Origin: Bacteroidota bacterium | Lineage (GTDB): Bacteria; Bacteroidota; Bacteroidia; Bacteroidales; Prolixibacteraceae | Assembly: GCA_023251455.1 (NCBI GenBank) | Contig: JAHEYT010000022.1 | Coordinates: 62,001-126,000 of the forward strand | Reading direction: 5' to 3' | Length of the DNA: 64,000 nucleotides | Shown here: piece by piece, positions 26,171-35,474 of the stretch | Numbering within the stretch: the first letter of the stretch is position 1 | Layout: every line of letters starts with the position of its first letter | The notes under the pieces: model-generated | Database searches by the model: none | What the model was told of the DNA's origin: nothing | The model's input: the letters and a program-made list of their open reading frames with translations, nothing else | Translations under genes and position numbers: made by a program

Positions 26171-27043
26171 ATGGCTTATAATTTACTGAAAGGCAAAAGA
26201 GGAATTATTTTTGGAGCGTTGAACGCTGATTCAATTGCCTGGAAAGTTGCTCAACGTGCTTTTGATGAAGGTGCAACGTTTACCTTAACCAACACAGGCG
26301 TGGCAATGCGTATGGGAGAAACTGCCCAGCTTGCGGAAGCATGCAACACCATTGCTATTGAAGCTGATGCAACAAGTGTAGAAGATTTAGAAAATCTTTT
26401 CAAACAATCGATGGAAGCTCTCGGAGGTAAGATAGACTTCGTATTGCATTCAATCGGAATGTCGCCAAACGTTCGTAAAGGGCGCCACTACAGCGACTTA
26501 GATTATGGATACCTAACAAAAACGCTCGATGTATCAGCAGTTTCGTTCCACAAAGTATTACAGGTTGCCCGTAAACTGGATGCCATCAATAAATGGGGTT
26601 CGGTAGTTGCATTATCATACGTTGCAGCGCAGCGTACTTTCTACGGATACAACGACATGGCCGATGCCAAGGCATTACTGGAGTCGATTGCCCGCAGTTT
26701 CGGATATATTTACGGTCGCGAAAGAAACGTTCGGATCAACACCATTTCTCAGTCACCAACCCTGACGACTGCCGGTAGCGGCGTTAAAGGAATGGATAAG
26801 CTGATGGATTTTTCGGAAAGGATGTCGCCACTTGGTAACGCTACAGGCGACGAATGTGCAGATTATTGCATCACCCTGTTTTCCGACCTGACGAAAAAAG
26901 TAACCATGCAAAACCTTTTCCACGATGGAGGATTCTCTTCAATGGGTATGAGCATGAGGGCGCTTCTTCAATATGAAAAAGGATTAGATTGTAACTGCGA
27001 ATGCGGTAACGATGAGCCTTGTGGCGATCACATTTACGATTAA
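26171..27043 (+). CDS. fabI: Enoyl-[acyl-carrier-protein] reductase (NADH) FabI
   Basis: 290 residues. It catalyses the last step of each fatty-acid elongation cycle, reducing trans-2-enoyl-ACP. The divergent short-chain dehydrogenase features of FabI are present: the cofactor loop GIIFGALNADSIAWKVA, the region VLHSIGMSP, the first active-site Tyr in LSYVAAQRT, and Tyr-x6-Lys in YNDMADAK. The C-terminal tail CNCECGNDEPCGDH contains four Cys and a His, not part of the E. coli enzyme, and could bind a metal. The gene is single and ends in a symmetrical terminator. It is the enzyme inhibited by triclosan in other bacteria. Confidence 0.97.
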   Translation: MAYNLLKGKRGIIFGALNADSIAWKVAQRAFDEGATFTLTNTGVAMRMGETAQLAEACNTIAIEADATSVEDLENLFKQSMEALGGKIDFVLHSIGMSPNVRKGRHYSDLDYGYLTKTLDVSAVSFHKVLQVARKLDAINKWGSVVALSYVAAQRTFYGYNDMADAKALLESIARSFGYIYGRERNVRINTISQSPTLTTAGSGVKGMDKLMDFSERMSPLGNATGDECADYCITLFSDLTKKVTMQNLFHDGGFSSMGMSMRALLQYEKGLDCNCECGNDEPCGDHIYD

Positions 27044-27058
27044 TTGTTATACTCCCAT

Positions 27059-27095
27059 AACAAAAAAAACCGGCTCATCGCCGGTTTTTTTTGTT
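27059..27095. terminator. Bidirectional intrinsic terminator
   Basis: ACCGGC and GCCGGT with loop TCATC are flanked by eight A and eight T, so the hairpin works for fabI (plus) and the convergent YbaK-like gene (minus). Confidence 0.93.
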
Positions 27096-27105
27096 TCTAT
27101 AAAAA

Positions 27106-27627
27106 TCAATTGTGCCTGTAATCCTCATCCCATCTTTCCATAGGATCAGCAGGAAGAGAAACTGTTTTCCACGAGAACTTTAAAACCCGTGGCTTAACCA
27201 GTCTTTCATAATCGAAGTAGCTTAACCTTATCAATTCGGTATGAGATCCGGCGTTGAACGCGATTTCCTTGTTATTGGTCAGCGCTTCAGCCACATAAAC
27301 CTCCATACCATAAAGATTGCCGAAGGGAGGCATTGCCCCCAGTTCGCAATCAGGAAAACGATCTTTAAACTCAGGTTCGGTTGCCAGAGTCACGAATTTT
27401 GTCCCGAAAATCTTCCGCAACGTATCAAAATCGATGTGGTAAGATGCCGGCAATACAGCCATAGCCATCACTCCATCAATTTTAATCATCACCGTCTTAG
27501 CAAATTCTTTTCCGGAAACATGTGCCGAAGCAGCAATATCCTGAGATGTAAAGGCACTGGAATGACTAATCGTCAAATACTTGATATTAGCCTCATCAAG
27601 ATAGGTTTTAAGCTTTTTAACTGGCAT
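27106..27627 (-). CDS. YbaK/ProX-type aminoacyl-tRNA deacylase-like protein
   Basis: 173 residues with the YbaK/EbsC fold: an N-terminal helix (MPVKKLKTYLDEANIKYLTISHSSAFTSQDIAASAHVSG), then the core KEFAKTVMIKIDGVMAMAVLPAS with the conserved Lys, and the loop LGAMPPFGNLYGMEVYV. Proteins of this family hydrolyse mischarged aminoacyl-tRNAs, such as Cys-tRNAPro or Ala-tRNAPro. The C-terminal extension SWKTVSLPADPMERWDEDYRHN is seen in a Bacteroidota/Proteobacteria subgroup of unknown specificity. It is a single gene, convergent with fabI. Confidence 0.88.
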   Translation of the reverse strand: MPVKKLKTYLDEANIKYLTISHSSAFTSQDIAASAHVSGKEFAKTVMIKIDGVMAMAVLPASYHIDFDTLRKIFGTKFVTLATEPEFKDRFPDCELGAMPPFGNLYGMEVYVAEALTNNKEIAFNAGSHTELIRLSYFDYERLVKPRVLKFSWKTVSLPADPMERWDEDYRHN

Positions 27628-27784
27628 GAATTCGTTTTTAGAGGTTAAAAAAGCATTATCGAAATACTATCGGGAGAGAATAATGTTCAGTTCAAAATAC
27701 GGTGGATTTTACACCATTAAGGATAAGAATGTTTCAAAATAGAACCACAAATATGAGATTGAAAGCGCATTTTCAGTACCAAAT

Positions 27785-27830
27785 AAAAAATCTCAACCCT
27801 TTTCATTCCTGAAAAGAATTGAGATTTTTT
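27785..27830 (-). terminator. Intrinsic terminator of the ior operon
   Basis: AAAAAATCTCAA pairs with TTGAGATTTTTT (12 bp), with an inner CTTTTC/GAAAAG stem. It lies 75 bp after the iorB stop and has A/T tracts on both sides. Confidence 0.8.
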
Positions 27831-27904
27831 TCTTTTGACTGAGGAGATCCTGAGTTCCTGAAAACTGTTACTGATCACTGAACACGTTTTCGTTTTCCTT
27901 CGTC

Positions 27905-28486
27905 CTACCGGTTTTCTTCAGCAAATTTCCGTCCGCGACGCAAAGCTTCGAGGTTCATATTCACCACATCTTCGCCTTTACGCCCAAAAATGGTACGAAT
28001 ACCATCCTCTATTTTCGAAAATTCGATGTCGATAAACGGCGAGGCTGCACCCAACATCACCATATTTGATGCACGGGTACTGCCAACTTCTTTGGCAATG
28101 GCATCGGCATCAATAGCAATATACCGTGGAAATTTGCGTATCTCTGCCATCACTTCCTCAATTTCAGGATAGTTCGGAATATTTATAAATGGCGTGGTAT
28201 TGGTCACCAAATAGCCTGTTTCCGACAAATATGGAAGGTACCGCAGCGACTCCATTGGTTCAACCGAAAGGATCAGGTCAGCCGAGCCACCAGGGATCAA
28301 ATCGGAAGCAATGGGTTGATCGGAAATACGCATGTGAGAATACACAGCCCCACCCCGCTGGCTCATTCCGTGAGTTTCAGCTTGCTTGATAAGCAAATTG
28401 TCCGAAAGGGCTGCTTCTCCCAACGCAGTGGCAATGGATAGAATACCTTGTCCGCCAACGCCTGCTAATATAATGTCTGATTTCAT
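27905..28486 (-). CDS. iorB: Indolepyruvate ferredoxin oxidoreductase, beta subunit
   Basis: About 193 residues from the ATG at 28484-28486 (MKSDIILAGVGGQGILSIATALG). The longer frame upstream overlaps iorA and lacks the conserved start, so it is not used. The glycine-rich start and SQRGGAVYSHMRI mark the gamma-domain fold of 2-oxoacid:ferredoxin oxidoreductases. With IorA it oxidatively decarboxylates aryl pyruvates (indolepyruvate, phenylpyruvate) to aryl-acetyl-CoA, reducing ferredoxin. It lies 67 bp downstream of iorA; the gap holds a degenerate palindromic repeat. Confidence 0.93.
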   Translation of the reverse strand: MKSDIILAGVGGQGILSIATALGEAALSDNLLIKQAETHGMSQRGGAVYSHMRISDQPIASDLIPGGSADLILSVEPMESLRYLPYLSETGYLVTNTTPFINIPNYPEIEEVMAEIRKFPRYIAIDADAIAKEVGSTRASNMVMLGAASPFIDIEFSKIEDGIRTIFGRKGEDVVNMNLEALRRGRKFAEENR

Positions 28487-28509
28487 AGTTGTTTTATTTT
28501 TGGATATCA

Positions 28510-28537
28510 TAGAGGCACACAATCGTACGTCTCTACC
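28510..28537. repeat. Degenerate TAGAGACGCACGATCG palindrome, copy 1
   Basis: TAGAGGCACACAATCGTACG followed by TCTCTA is a decayed version of the perfect 28-bp palindrome at 52741-52768. It lies in the gap between iorB and iorA. Confidence 0.65.
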
Positions 28538-28553
28538 ACCTAACCTTATATGA

Positions 28554-30149
28554 TTATTTTTTATTTCTCTTCCGGCTGCTGGCACGCTGAATGCACTCGC
28601 GACGCGGAATAATAACTGAAACTCCATTGTAGGCAAATTCCTCACGGAACAAACGCACCATTTCTTCGTGGTTCTTTTTCAAGGGTACGATGGTGTGGAT
28701 GTGAGCAGGATCAACTCCTACCCCAATGCAAATGGATTCAATTTTGCCAAATGCCGATGAATCCTGGCCACCGGTCATCGAAATAGACTCGTTATCGGAA
28801 ATAACGATGGTGATGCTCGATTTTTCATTCACCGCGTCGAGCAGACCTGTAATTCCGGAGTGGGCAAAGGTAGAATCGCCAATCATGGCAACTGCTGGAA
28901 TCAAACCTGCATCGGCAGCTCCTTTGGCCATGGTGATTGAAGCGCCCATATCAACGCATGAAGAAATGGTTTCGTATGGAGGCAGAGCTCCCAACGTGTA
29001 GCAGCCAATGTCAGAAAAAACGCGTCCTTTTGAATAATCGGCCAGCGCTTCGTTCATCGCAAAATAAGCATCCTGATGACCGCAACCCACACACAAAGCT
29101 GGAGGACGGTTGGCAACAACTTCAGGAATATTGAATCCTTCAAACATTTCTTTCCCGAGCGATTTGGCAACCAAATCAGGATTTAATTCACCATCGCGTG
29201 GCAATGTTCCATCCAAACGCCCTTTGATCGGGGTTCCCTTCGAGAAGAAGCCTTTCAGCATTTCTTCAACCATTGGAGCTCCTTCTTCAAGAACTAATAT
29301 TTCGTCGCATTCCCGATCCAAACGATTGATGTGATTTTCAGGAAGCGGATATTGCGACACTTTAACTACTGGGAAAGGACAGGTTCCGCCCGGAAAATGT
29401 TCCATCAGGTAATTGTAGGCAATTCCACAAGCCACAATACCCAGACTATGATCGGTTCCTTCTTCGTAGCGGTTGTATTCCGATTCTTCCGAAAGTTTCA
29501 GAAATAAAGACTGACTTTCGAGTAATCCTTTGTATTTACGACGGGCTATGGCCGGAAGCAAAATAAACTGGCGCGGATCGGTTGGCATGACCAATTCGTT
29601 TTCAGGCAAAACCTCTTTTCGGGCAACGCCGGCGCGTGAATGAGCCAAACGAGTGGTAATCCGGAGCATTACTGGCACTTTGGTCAGCTCCGACAAGGCA
29701 AAGCCATCGCGGGCCATATCGTAAGCTTCCTGCTGCGACGATGGTTCAAGCACCGGAATCATGGCAAACTTTCCGTAGAAACGTGAATCCTGTTCATTCT
29801 GAGAGGAGTGCATCGATGGGTCGTCGGCAACGGTAACAACAAGTCCGCCGTTAACACCGGTCATGGCAGCATTTACAAAAATATCGGCAGCAACATTCAG
29901 CCCCACGTGTTTCATACACGACATCGCCCGTTTCCCGGCGTACGACATTCCTAAAGCGGTTTCGAGTGCTGTTTTCTCGTTGGCCGACCATTTGCGGTGA
30001 ATATTTCGTTCTTCAGCTATCGGATTTTCCTGAATGAATTCGGTTATTTCGGTGGAAGGTGTGCCTGGATATGAGTAAACGCCCGACATTCCGCCATCAA
30101 TGGCTCCCTGCCCAATGGCCTCTACCCCCAGAAACAAATGCTTTTGCAT
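28554..30149 (-). CDS. iorA: Indolepyruvate ferredoxin oxidoreductase, alpha subunit, without C-terminal ferredoxin domain
   Basis: About 531 residues from the ATG at 30147-30149 (MQKHLFLGVEAIGQGAIDGG); 15 more codons are open upstream but are not conserved in character. The N-terminal pyrimidine-binding domain has SYPGTPSTEITEF. The thiamine-diphosphate domain carries the CVGCGHQDAYFAMNEA region and the GDSTFAHSGITGL metal/ThDP motif. Archaeal IorA ends in a double [4Fe-4S] ferredoxin domain; here the protein stops shortly after IIPRRECIQRASSRKR, with no Cys cluster. Electrons must therefore leave by another route or another small protein. It is the first gene of the ior operon. Confidence 0.93.
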   Translation of the reverse strand: MQKHLFLGVEAIGQGAIDGGMSGVYSYPGTPSTEITEFIQENPIAEERNIHRKWSANEKTALETALGMSYAGKRAMSCMKHVGLNVAADIFVNAAMTGVNGGLVVTVADDPSMHSSQNEQDSRFYGKFAMIPVLEPSSQQEAYDMARDGFALSELTKVPVMLRITTRLAHSRAGVARKEVLPENELVMPTDPRQFILLPAIARRKYKGLLESQSLFLKLSEESEYNRYEEGTDHSLGIVACGIAYNYLMEHFPGGTCPFPVVKVSQYPLPENHINRLDRECDEILVLEEGAPMVEEMLKGFFSKGTPIKGRLDGTLPRDGELNPDLVAKSLGKEMFEGFNIPEVVANRPPALCVGCGHQDAYFAMNEALADYSKGRVFSDIGCYTLGALPPYETISSCVDMGASITMAKGAADAGLIPAVAMIGDSTFAHSGITGLLDAVNEKSSITIVISDNESISMTGGQDSSAFGKIESICIGVGVDPAHIHTIVPLKKNHEEMVRLFREEFAYNGVSVIIPRRECIQRASSRKRNKK

Positions 30150-30478
30150 AGTCAATATTTTAAGTTTCAAAAATCGAGACCAAAAATAGCTCATTCAGGC
30201 TGGAAAACAACTGTAAATATCTTGTTTTAAGAAAATCCGGCATATTTAGACCAGTTCTAAAAAGGGGCGGAAAACTGAAGGGAAAATTGAGTCAGGATAG
30301 AACTCATCGGGTTGAAAACTAATCACTGAAGAAACCGTAAACATTGACGTTTAGGAAACAGGCTGAATAAATTCAATTAAATAAAGATAAAAATATCTTT
30401 ATTTATAAACAAACTGATTTGCCGAATGTTACTAGATATCACATCATTAATATCTGTTTAATTTAACACTTAAAGCCT

Positions 30479-31762
30479 ATGAAAACAAAGTTTACAACTC
30501 ATTCAATCAGGTTTTTTACATTAACCTGTATTATGGCTTATTTATCGCTGAGTCTGAGCGCACAGACTTCTCAGAGTGTCACGGTTAGCAACAATAAATT
30601 TACTCCCAGTAACCTGATTATTAATGTCGGCGATGAAGTAGTCTGGACGAACACTGAAGGATCTCACAATGTAAACGGGAAAACATCAACTTTCCCAAAC
30701 AATCCGGTATCATTCGGCAACGATGTAGGATCTGGCTGGACCTATAAGTTTACTTTTACCACTGCAGGAATTTACGATTACCAGTGCGATCCACATGCTG
30801 CAATGGGAATGATAGGAAAGATTACTGTAAATCCAATAACGACCGGACCATTTACCCTTACTGTCAATTTTACCGGAATGACCCCACATGTGGGACAAAC
30901 TCTATGGCTGGCAGTAATTGATCAAACTACCAAAGTGGAAATCGGACGGGTTAAAAAGAGTGTGACAACTGCAGCTTTTGCTATTGATGTTGCCGGAATT
31001 GAATCAGGCAAATCGTACAATGTCGATTTCTTTGCCGACCACAATAAAAATGGAGTGTACGACGTAGCCCCGGTAGATCATACCTGGAGATTGCAGCTAA
31101 ATAATGTCACCGGTAACTCAGTACTTAATTTTGCACATAATACAACATTTACCAACATTGCCTGGAAGAACAAACTCACTGTTCACTTTACCGGAATGAC
31201 ACCACATTTGGGACAAAAACTAACACTTTATCTGAAACAGACGGACAATGGAATCTATCGTGATACTGTAATTGTTCCGCAAATAGCCGGTGCAACTTTT
31301 GACATCAACTCATTTAAAATCAAACCCGGAATTTCGTATAATATTGATTTTTATGCTGATCACAACAAAAATGGGGTGTACAATTCACCGCCAACTGATC
31401 ATGCTTGGAGACTTCCATTAACCAACGTAAAAGGTGATTCGATCGTAAATTTCGTTCATAACACCACATTTACCGATATTTTCCCTGTTACTTCCAGCGA
31501 AAATCTGGCCAGCACTTCAAAAGAGATACGGTTGTTTCCGAATCCGGCCAGCCAATACGTTCAAGTTCTGATTCCTCAAGACTATTCTACAATTAATTTA
31601 GTAAAGGTGTATTCCATTACCGGATCTATCGTTGAAGAAAAGGCTTTGTCCGGAAATGAAGAATCGTTGCGGTACGACATCAGTCAATTCAAGAAAGGTA
31701 TCTATTTGATGGAAATAAACGCCGGAAATCAGAAGAAAGTATTGAAGTTTATTAAGCAATAA
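30479..31762 (+). CDS. Secreted cupredoxin protein with two repeat domains and a T9SS sorting domain
   Basis: 427 residues. A signal peptide ends near 28 (SLSLSAQ). Residues 31-118 are a plastocyanin-like domain with all four type-1 copper ligands: His63, Cys103, His106 and Met111 (YQCDPHAAMGM). Two homologous domains follow (about 122-228 and 234-335), each with FTGMTPHxGQxL, then DHNKNGVYxxxPxDHxWRL and NTTFT. The DHNKNG loops look like calcium-binding turns. The final 75 residues (LFPNPASQYVQVLIP to KVLKFIKQ) form a type 9 secretion C-terminal signal. The protein should be exported to the cell surface and bind copper; electron transfer or copper handling are possible roles. Confidence 0.88.
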   Translation: MKTKFTTHSIRFFTLTCIMAYLSLSLSAQTSQSVTVSNNKFTPSNLIINVGDEVVWTNTEGSHNVNGKTSTFPNNPVSFGNDVGSGWTYKFTFTTAGIYDYQCDPHAAMGMIGKITVNPITTGPFTLTVNFTGMTPHVGQTLWLAVIDQTTKVEIGRVKKSVTTAAFAIDVAGIESGKSYNVDFFADHNKNGVYDVAPVDHTWRLQLNNVTGNSVLNFAHNTTFTNIAWKNKLTVHFTGMTPHLGQKLTLYLKQTDNGIYRDTVIVPQIAGATFDINSFKIKPGISYNIDFYADHNKNGVYNSPPTDHAWRLPLTNVKGDSIVNFVHNTTFTDIFPVTSSENLASTSKEIRLFPNPASQYVQVLIPQDYSTINLVKVYSITGSIVEEKALSGNEESLRYDISQFKKGIYLMEINAGNQKKVLKFIKQ

Positions 31763-31785
31763 ACTTCAATAACTTTACCTTCCTT

Positions 31786-31822
31786 GAAAGTCCTTCTTAC
31801 AACAAAAGTATGAAGGACTTTC
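31786..31822 (+). terminator. Intrinsic terminator of the cupredoxin gene
   Basis: GAAAGTCCTTC pairs with GAAGGACTTTC (11 bp, 15-base loop), followed by TTTT. Confidence 0.8.
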
Positions 31823-32014
31823 TTTTAGAAATTTAGTGTGGTCCTCAATTTCCATTTGTCAATTCCTTTTTACCTGATTTTTCAATTTTAACACCCTGCC
31901 AAACATCATATCTTTGATGCTTATTTTTTTGGTATTTTGGAGCTTTCAAAAGAAATTCAAGCTTTTGACTATTAGAATCACTTTAGTTTCAAAAACCAAC
32001 TTTTTAAAACAGAT

Positions 32015-34051
32015 ATGATAAAAAATTTCATCTTTATTTTAGCCTGTGTTGTTATGACTACAGCCTGCCAGCCAACTGAAAAGAAACCAAGTACTCCAAC
32101 TCCTTCAGGAATTACAGAAACGACCATTGCGGACGCAGTTAAGTCAATCGGCGATAAATCGGAACTGATCGAAAAAGGTGTGAAACACGCCGCCTCGCTT
32201 TGGCGCGACAACGACGGAACTCCCGAAGATTTCGTTAAGTTCTGCAGCGAAAATTATATAGCAGATCCGGCTCAGAAAGAAGCCTCATTTTATCGGTTTT
32301 CCGAATATCTTGAATCGTTGAACGGACACTTCAACAAACTAAGCCTCGACATGCAGGAAAACGTACAACTCAAAAAAGGTGAAGTGTTGCCCATTGACGC
32401 TCAATTTGCTGCTTACAATCCCGGGGCACATATGATTAACGACTTTTATGACAATAAAATAGCATTTATTGTTGCCCTCAATTTTCCTTATTATTCAACC
32501 GAAGAGAAAAATATTTCCGGACCAAACTGGACACCTCTGCAATGGGGTTACGCCCGTCTGGGAGATGTTTTCAGTTCTCGCGTACCGTCAGAACTTGTAC
32601 AGCGAGCCTCCAAAGTTTCAGCCGAAGGTGAAGCATACATTGCCGATTATAATATTTACATGGGAAACATTCTGAACGATGACAAAGAAAAACTTTTTCC
32701 TGAGGACATGGTTTTATTAAGCCATTGGAACCTTCGCGACGAAATAAAGGCCAACTATGCCAACAAAGAGGTGGGCTTCAAAAAACAGGAGCTAATCTAT
32801 CAGGTGATGCAGCGAATCATCGATCAGTCGATTCCCAAAATGGTAATCAACTCCGGAAAACAAGACTGGAATCCGTCAACCAATGAAGTATTTGTTTCAG
32901 GAACAAAAACAGAAACTGAAGCTGAAACCGAAGGCCGCTACCAGCAAATCCTGAATAATTTCCATATTTATCAGGCTTTCGACCAGTATAATCCAGCTAT
33001 GCCAACTGCAATCCAGCGGGCATTTTCGGTAGGCATGCAAATTCCACAACCCGAAGTACAGAAACTTTTCAACGAATTCTTAAGCTCACCACAAGTGCAG
33101 GAAGTTGCCTCCATCATCAAAAAACGACTTGGCCGTGACTTATCACCCTGGGATATTTGGTACGATGGATTCAAGGCAAGAAGCTCGATTAATGAAGAAA
33201 GTCTGAACGCAATCACCGAGAAAAAATACCCAAATGCAGCGGCATTGGAAGCCGATTTGGGGAATATACTCATGAAACTGGGTTTTGCCAAAGAGAAAGC
33301 AAACTTTATTGCATCAAGGATATCAGTTGATCCGGCTCGTGGATCGGGCCATGCCTGGGGAGCATCGATGAAAGCTGAAAAGGCACACCTGCGCACTCGT
33401 ATTCCGGCCACTGGCATGAATTATAAAGGTTACAACATAGCTGTTCACGAATTTGGACACAATGTGGAGCAGACTATTTCGCTGAATGACGTACCCAATT
33501 ACATGATTAACGGAGTGCCAAATACAGCATTTACCGAAGCGCTCGCCTTTGTATTTCAGGAACGTGATCTGTTTTTGCTGAACATGAAAAATACCGATCC
33601 TGAGAAAGAATACCTGAAAACACTGGATATTTTCTGGTCGTTATACGAAATTATGGGAGTTTCAATGGTCGATATGAAGATGTGGCAATGGTTATACGAC
33701 AATCCAAACAGTACTGCTACTGAATTGCGTGACGCTGTGCTGCAAATCACCAAAGACGTTTGGAATACTTATTACGCACCGGTCTTCGGAATCAAAGATC
33801 AAACCATTTTAGGAATCTATTCACACATGATCAATTCGCCCATGTATCTGCCCAATTACGCATTCGGTCACCTTATCCATTTTCAACTCGAAGAACATTT
33901 CAAAACACACGAATTTGCGCCTGAAGTACTGCGAATTTTTGCACTCGGGCAACTAACCCCAAACGAATGGATGAAACAAGCCATTGGTACACCGCTTTCG
34001 AATGAAGCCATTCTAAACGCGGCTGAACTTGCAGTGGAAAAATTGAAATAG
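32015..34051 (+). CDS. Lipoprotein with zinc-metallopeptidase (gluzincin-like) motif
   Basis: 678 residues. The N-terminus MIKNFIFILACVVMTTAC (Cys18) reads as a lipoprotein signal, followed by a Ser/Thr/Pro linker. The only enzyme motif is HEFGH (His478, Glu479, His482) in IAVHEFGHNVEQT, with a possible third ligand Glu508 in FTEALAFVF, 26 residues on; this spacing is of M3-like gluzincins. The remainder is helical, as in oligopeptidases. I do not recognise a named family. It may be an envelope-attached peptidase. It is monocistronic, with a terminator at 34114-34162. Confidence 0.75.
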   Translation: MIKNFIFILACVVMTTACQPTEKKPSTPTPSGITETTIADAVKSIGDKSELIEKGVKHAASLWRDNDGTPEDFVKFCSENYIADPAQKEASFYRFSEYLESLNGHFNKLSLDMQENVQLKKGEVLPIDAQFAAYNPGAHMINDFYDNKIAFIVALNFPYYSTEEKNISGPNWTPLQWGYARLGDVFSSRVPSELVQRASKVSAEGEAYIADYNIYMGNILNDDKEKLFPEDMVLLSHWNLRDEIKANYANKEVGFKKQELIYQVMQRIIDQSIPKMVINSGKQDWNPSTNEVFVSGTKTETEAETEGRYQQILNNFHIYQAFDQYNPAMPTAIQRAFSVGMQIPQPEVQKLFNEFLSSPQVQEVASIIKKRLGRDLSPWDIWYDGFKARSSINEESLNAITEKKYPNAAALEADLGNILMKLGFAKEKANFIASRISVDPARGSGHAWGASMKAEKAHLRTRIPATGMNYKGYNIAVHEFGHNVEQTISLNDVPNYMINGVPNTAFTEALAFVFQERDLFLLNMKNTDPEKEYLKTLDIFWSLYEIMGVSMVDMKMWQWLYDNPNSTATELRDAVLQITKDVWNTYYAPVFGIKDQTILGIYSHMINSPMYLPNYAFGHLIHFQLEEHFKTHEFAPEVLRIFALGQLTPNEWMKQAIGTPLSNEAILNAAELAVEKLK

Positions 34052-34113
34052 TAATCTAGTTAGCTGAACAAGTCGCATCAAGTATCAGGCAACGTTCGAT
34101 AACATTATAACCA

Positions 34114-34162
34114 TTAGGTCAGTCATATATTCCATTTAAACGGGAAAATGTGACTGACCTAA
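34114..34162 (+). terminator. Intrinsic terminator of the lipoprotein gene
   Basis: TTAGGTCAGTCA pairs with TGACTGACCTAA (12 bp, 25-base loop), followed by CTTTTTAG. Confidence 0.8.
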
Positions 34163-34600
34163 CTTTTTAGCTCTATACTGAATATCTTAATTATAGTTTA
34201 GGTTTGCCATATTCTGACCAGAATACCGCTGAGACAGACCATTCATCCCGAAATTGAGCAGATCAAACACAACTACCATTTCAACAAAATCCAATTACCA
34301 CCGATCCCTGAGTATCTGATTTTTATATCCAAACATTTAATAGAGTTAACAAATACCCTTTTGCATTAAAAGCCATAAACCGCATTAGCCAAACTTCAGA
34401 AACTGACACCTGATTTCAATTGATAGAAAGTTGAAAACGAAAAAGGGAAACGAGGTAATATATAACTTCAGGACAAAATAATTGTAGAACGAATAATTTG
34501 AGGACAGAGGGTAATCCGATGGTTTTTTAAACTTACCAATTTCTATTACTCACATCCTACCAGCACATTTATATAAAACAATTTCTAGACTCTAAGACCT

Positions 34601-34635
34601 AAAAAAAGAGCCATCCACATTGCTGCGAACGGCTC
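34601..34635 (-). terminator. Probable terminator of the ton operon
   Basis: On the minus strand GAGCC and GGCTC form a short stem followed by seven T. It lies about 50 bp after the tonB stop. The stem is only 5 bp, so confidence is moderate. Confidence 0.55.
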
Positions 34636-34682
34636 CTTTATTTGAATATTGAAATTCAGAAAGTTCTATAAATATAACTTTC

Positions 34683-35462
34683 TTACTCCAATTTAAAGCT
34701 AATTGGAACAGTATAAGAAACTCTTACAGGAGCTCCCCTTTGCTTTCCAGGTTTCCATTTAGGAAGCGTTGAAACAACCCGTAATGCTTCAGCATCAAGA
34801 GATGGATCTACACCTCTGGCGATTTTAGCATTCGATACAGAGCCGTCTTTGTTAACTACGAAATTAACATACACCTTTCCTTGAATTCCGTTTTCCTGAG
34901 CCACAACAGGATATTTAACTGCAGTTGCAAGATACTGGCGTAAAGCTGTTACACCACCCGGAAATTCGGGCATCTCTTCTACCACAACAAATACTTCCTC
35001 TTCTTTGGCCTCAACCTCTACCTCTTCCTGAACTTGTTCAACAACCTCAACAGCTTCTTTGTTAACAGTTGTTTCAACTTGTTCGTCAGCGATCATCAGA
35101 TCACTTTCATCTTCAACCTTCATTGAATCAACAACAACAGGAGCCACATACTTAACAACAGTTTGTTGCTCAGCAGGTGGTGGTGGTGGTGGCGGTGGTG
35201 GCGGTGGTGCAGCCTCTTGCTGAAGGTCATTCGACATTTCAGCGATAACTTCATTAGCTTCACGCATTTTGTGCGCAGCATTACGACTTGCATTAATGTA
35301 AGGAACAATAACAGCAGTAGCAATGACCGCACTACCGATCAATGTAGCAATCAGAACAACACGGTTGTACTTTTTCCGTAGTTGATACGCTCCATATTCC
35401 TTGTTTCTCTTTTCGAAGACTATGTCGTCGAAAGTTGGAATGAATTGATTATTTTGTACCAT
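34683..35462 (-). CDS. tonB: TonB energy-transducing protein
   Basis: 259 residues. An N-terminal cytoplasmic segment (FEKRNKEYGAYQLRKKYNR) precedes a membrane anchor (VVLIATLIGSAVIATAVIVPYI, about 34-55). Residues about 85-95 are an unbroken run of 11 prolines, followed by a Glu/Val-rich linker that spans the periplasm. The C-terminal TonB fold is at about 168-259 (FPGGVTALRQYLATAVKYP, then GKVYVNFVVNKDGSVSN and LPKWKPGKQRG). It transmits proton-motive force from ExbB/ExbD to TonB-dependent outer-membrane receptors. It is the fourth ton gene in the minus-strand operon, 12 bp after exbD2. Confidence 0.95.
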   Translation of the reverse strand: MVQNNQFIPTFDDIVFEKRNKEYGAYQLRKKYNRVVLIATLIGSAVIATAVIVPYINASRNAAHKMREANEVIAEMSNDLQQEAAPPPPPPPPPPPAEQQTVVKYVAPVVVDSMKVEDESDLMIADEQVETTVNKEAVEVVEQVQEEVEVEAKEEEVFVVVEEMPEFPGGVTALRQYLATAVKYPVVAQENGIQGKVYVNFVVNKDGSVSNAKIARGVDPSLDAEALRVVSTLPKWKPGKQRGAPVRVSYTVPISFKLE

Positions 35463-35474
35463 ACGTATCGTTCT

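Larger units (their letters stand above)
34052..34682. other. 631-bp intergenic region between convergent genes
   Basis: Apart from the two terminators at its ends (34114-34162 and 34601-34635) I see no gene, RNA fold or repeat here. It is AT-rich with frequent stops in all frames. A decayed gene is possible but not recognisable. Confidence 0.55.

Noticed and set aside
28487..28645. Upstream extension of iorB
   Set aside because: It overlaps iorA, crosses a palindromic repeat, and the conserved start MKSDIILAGVGGQG is at 28486.
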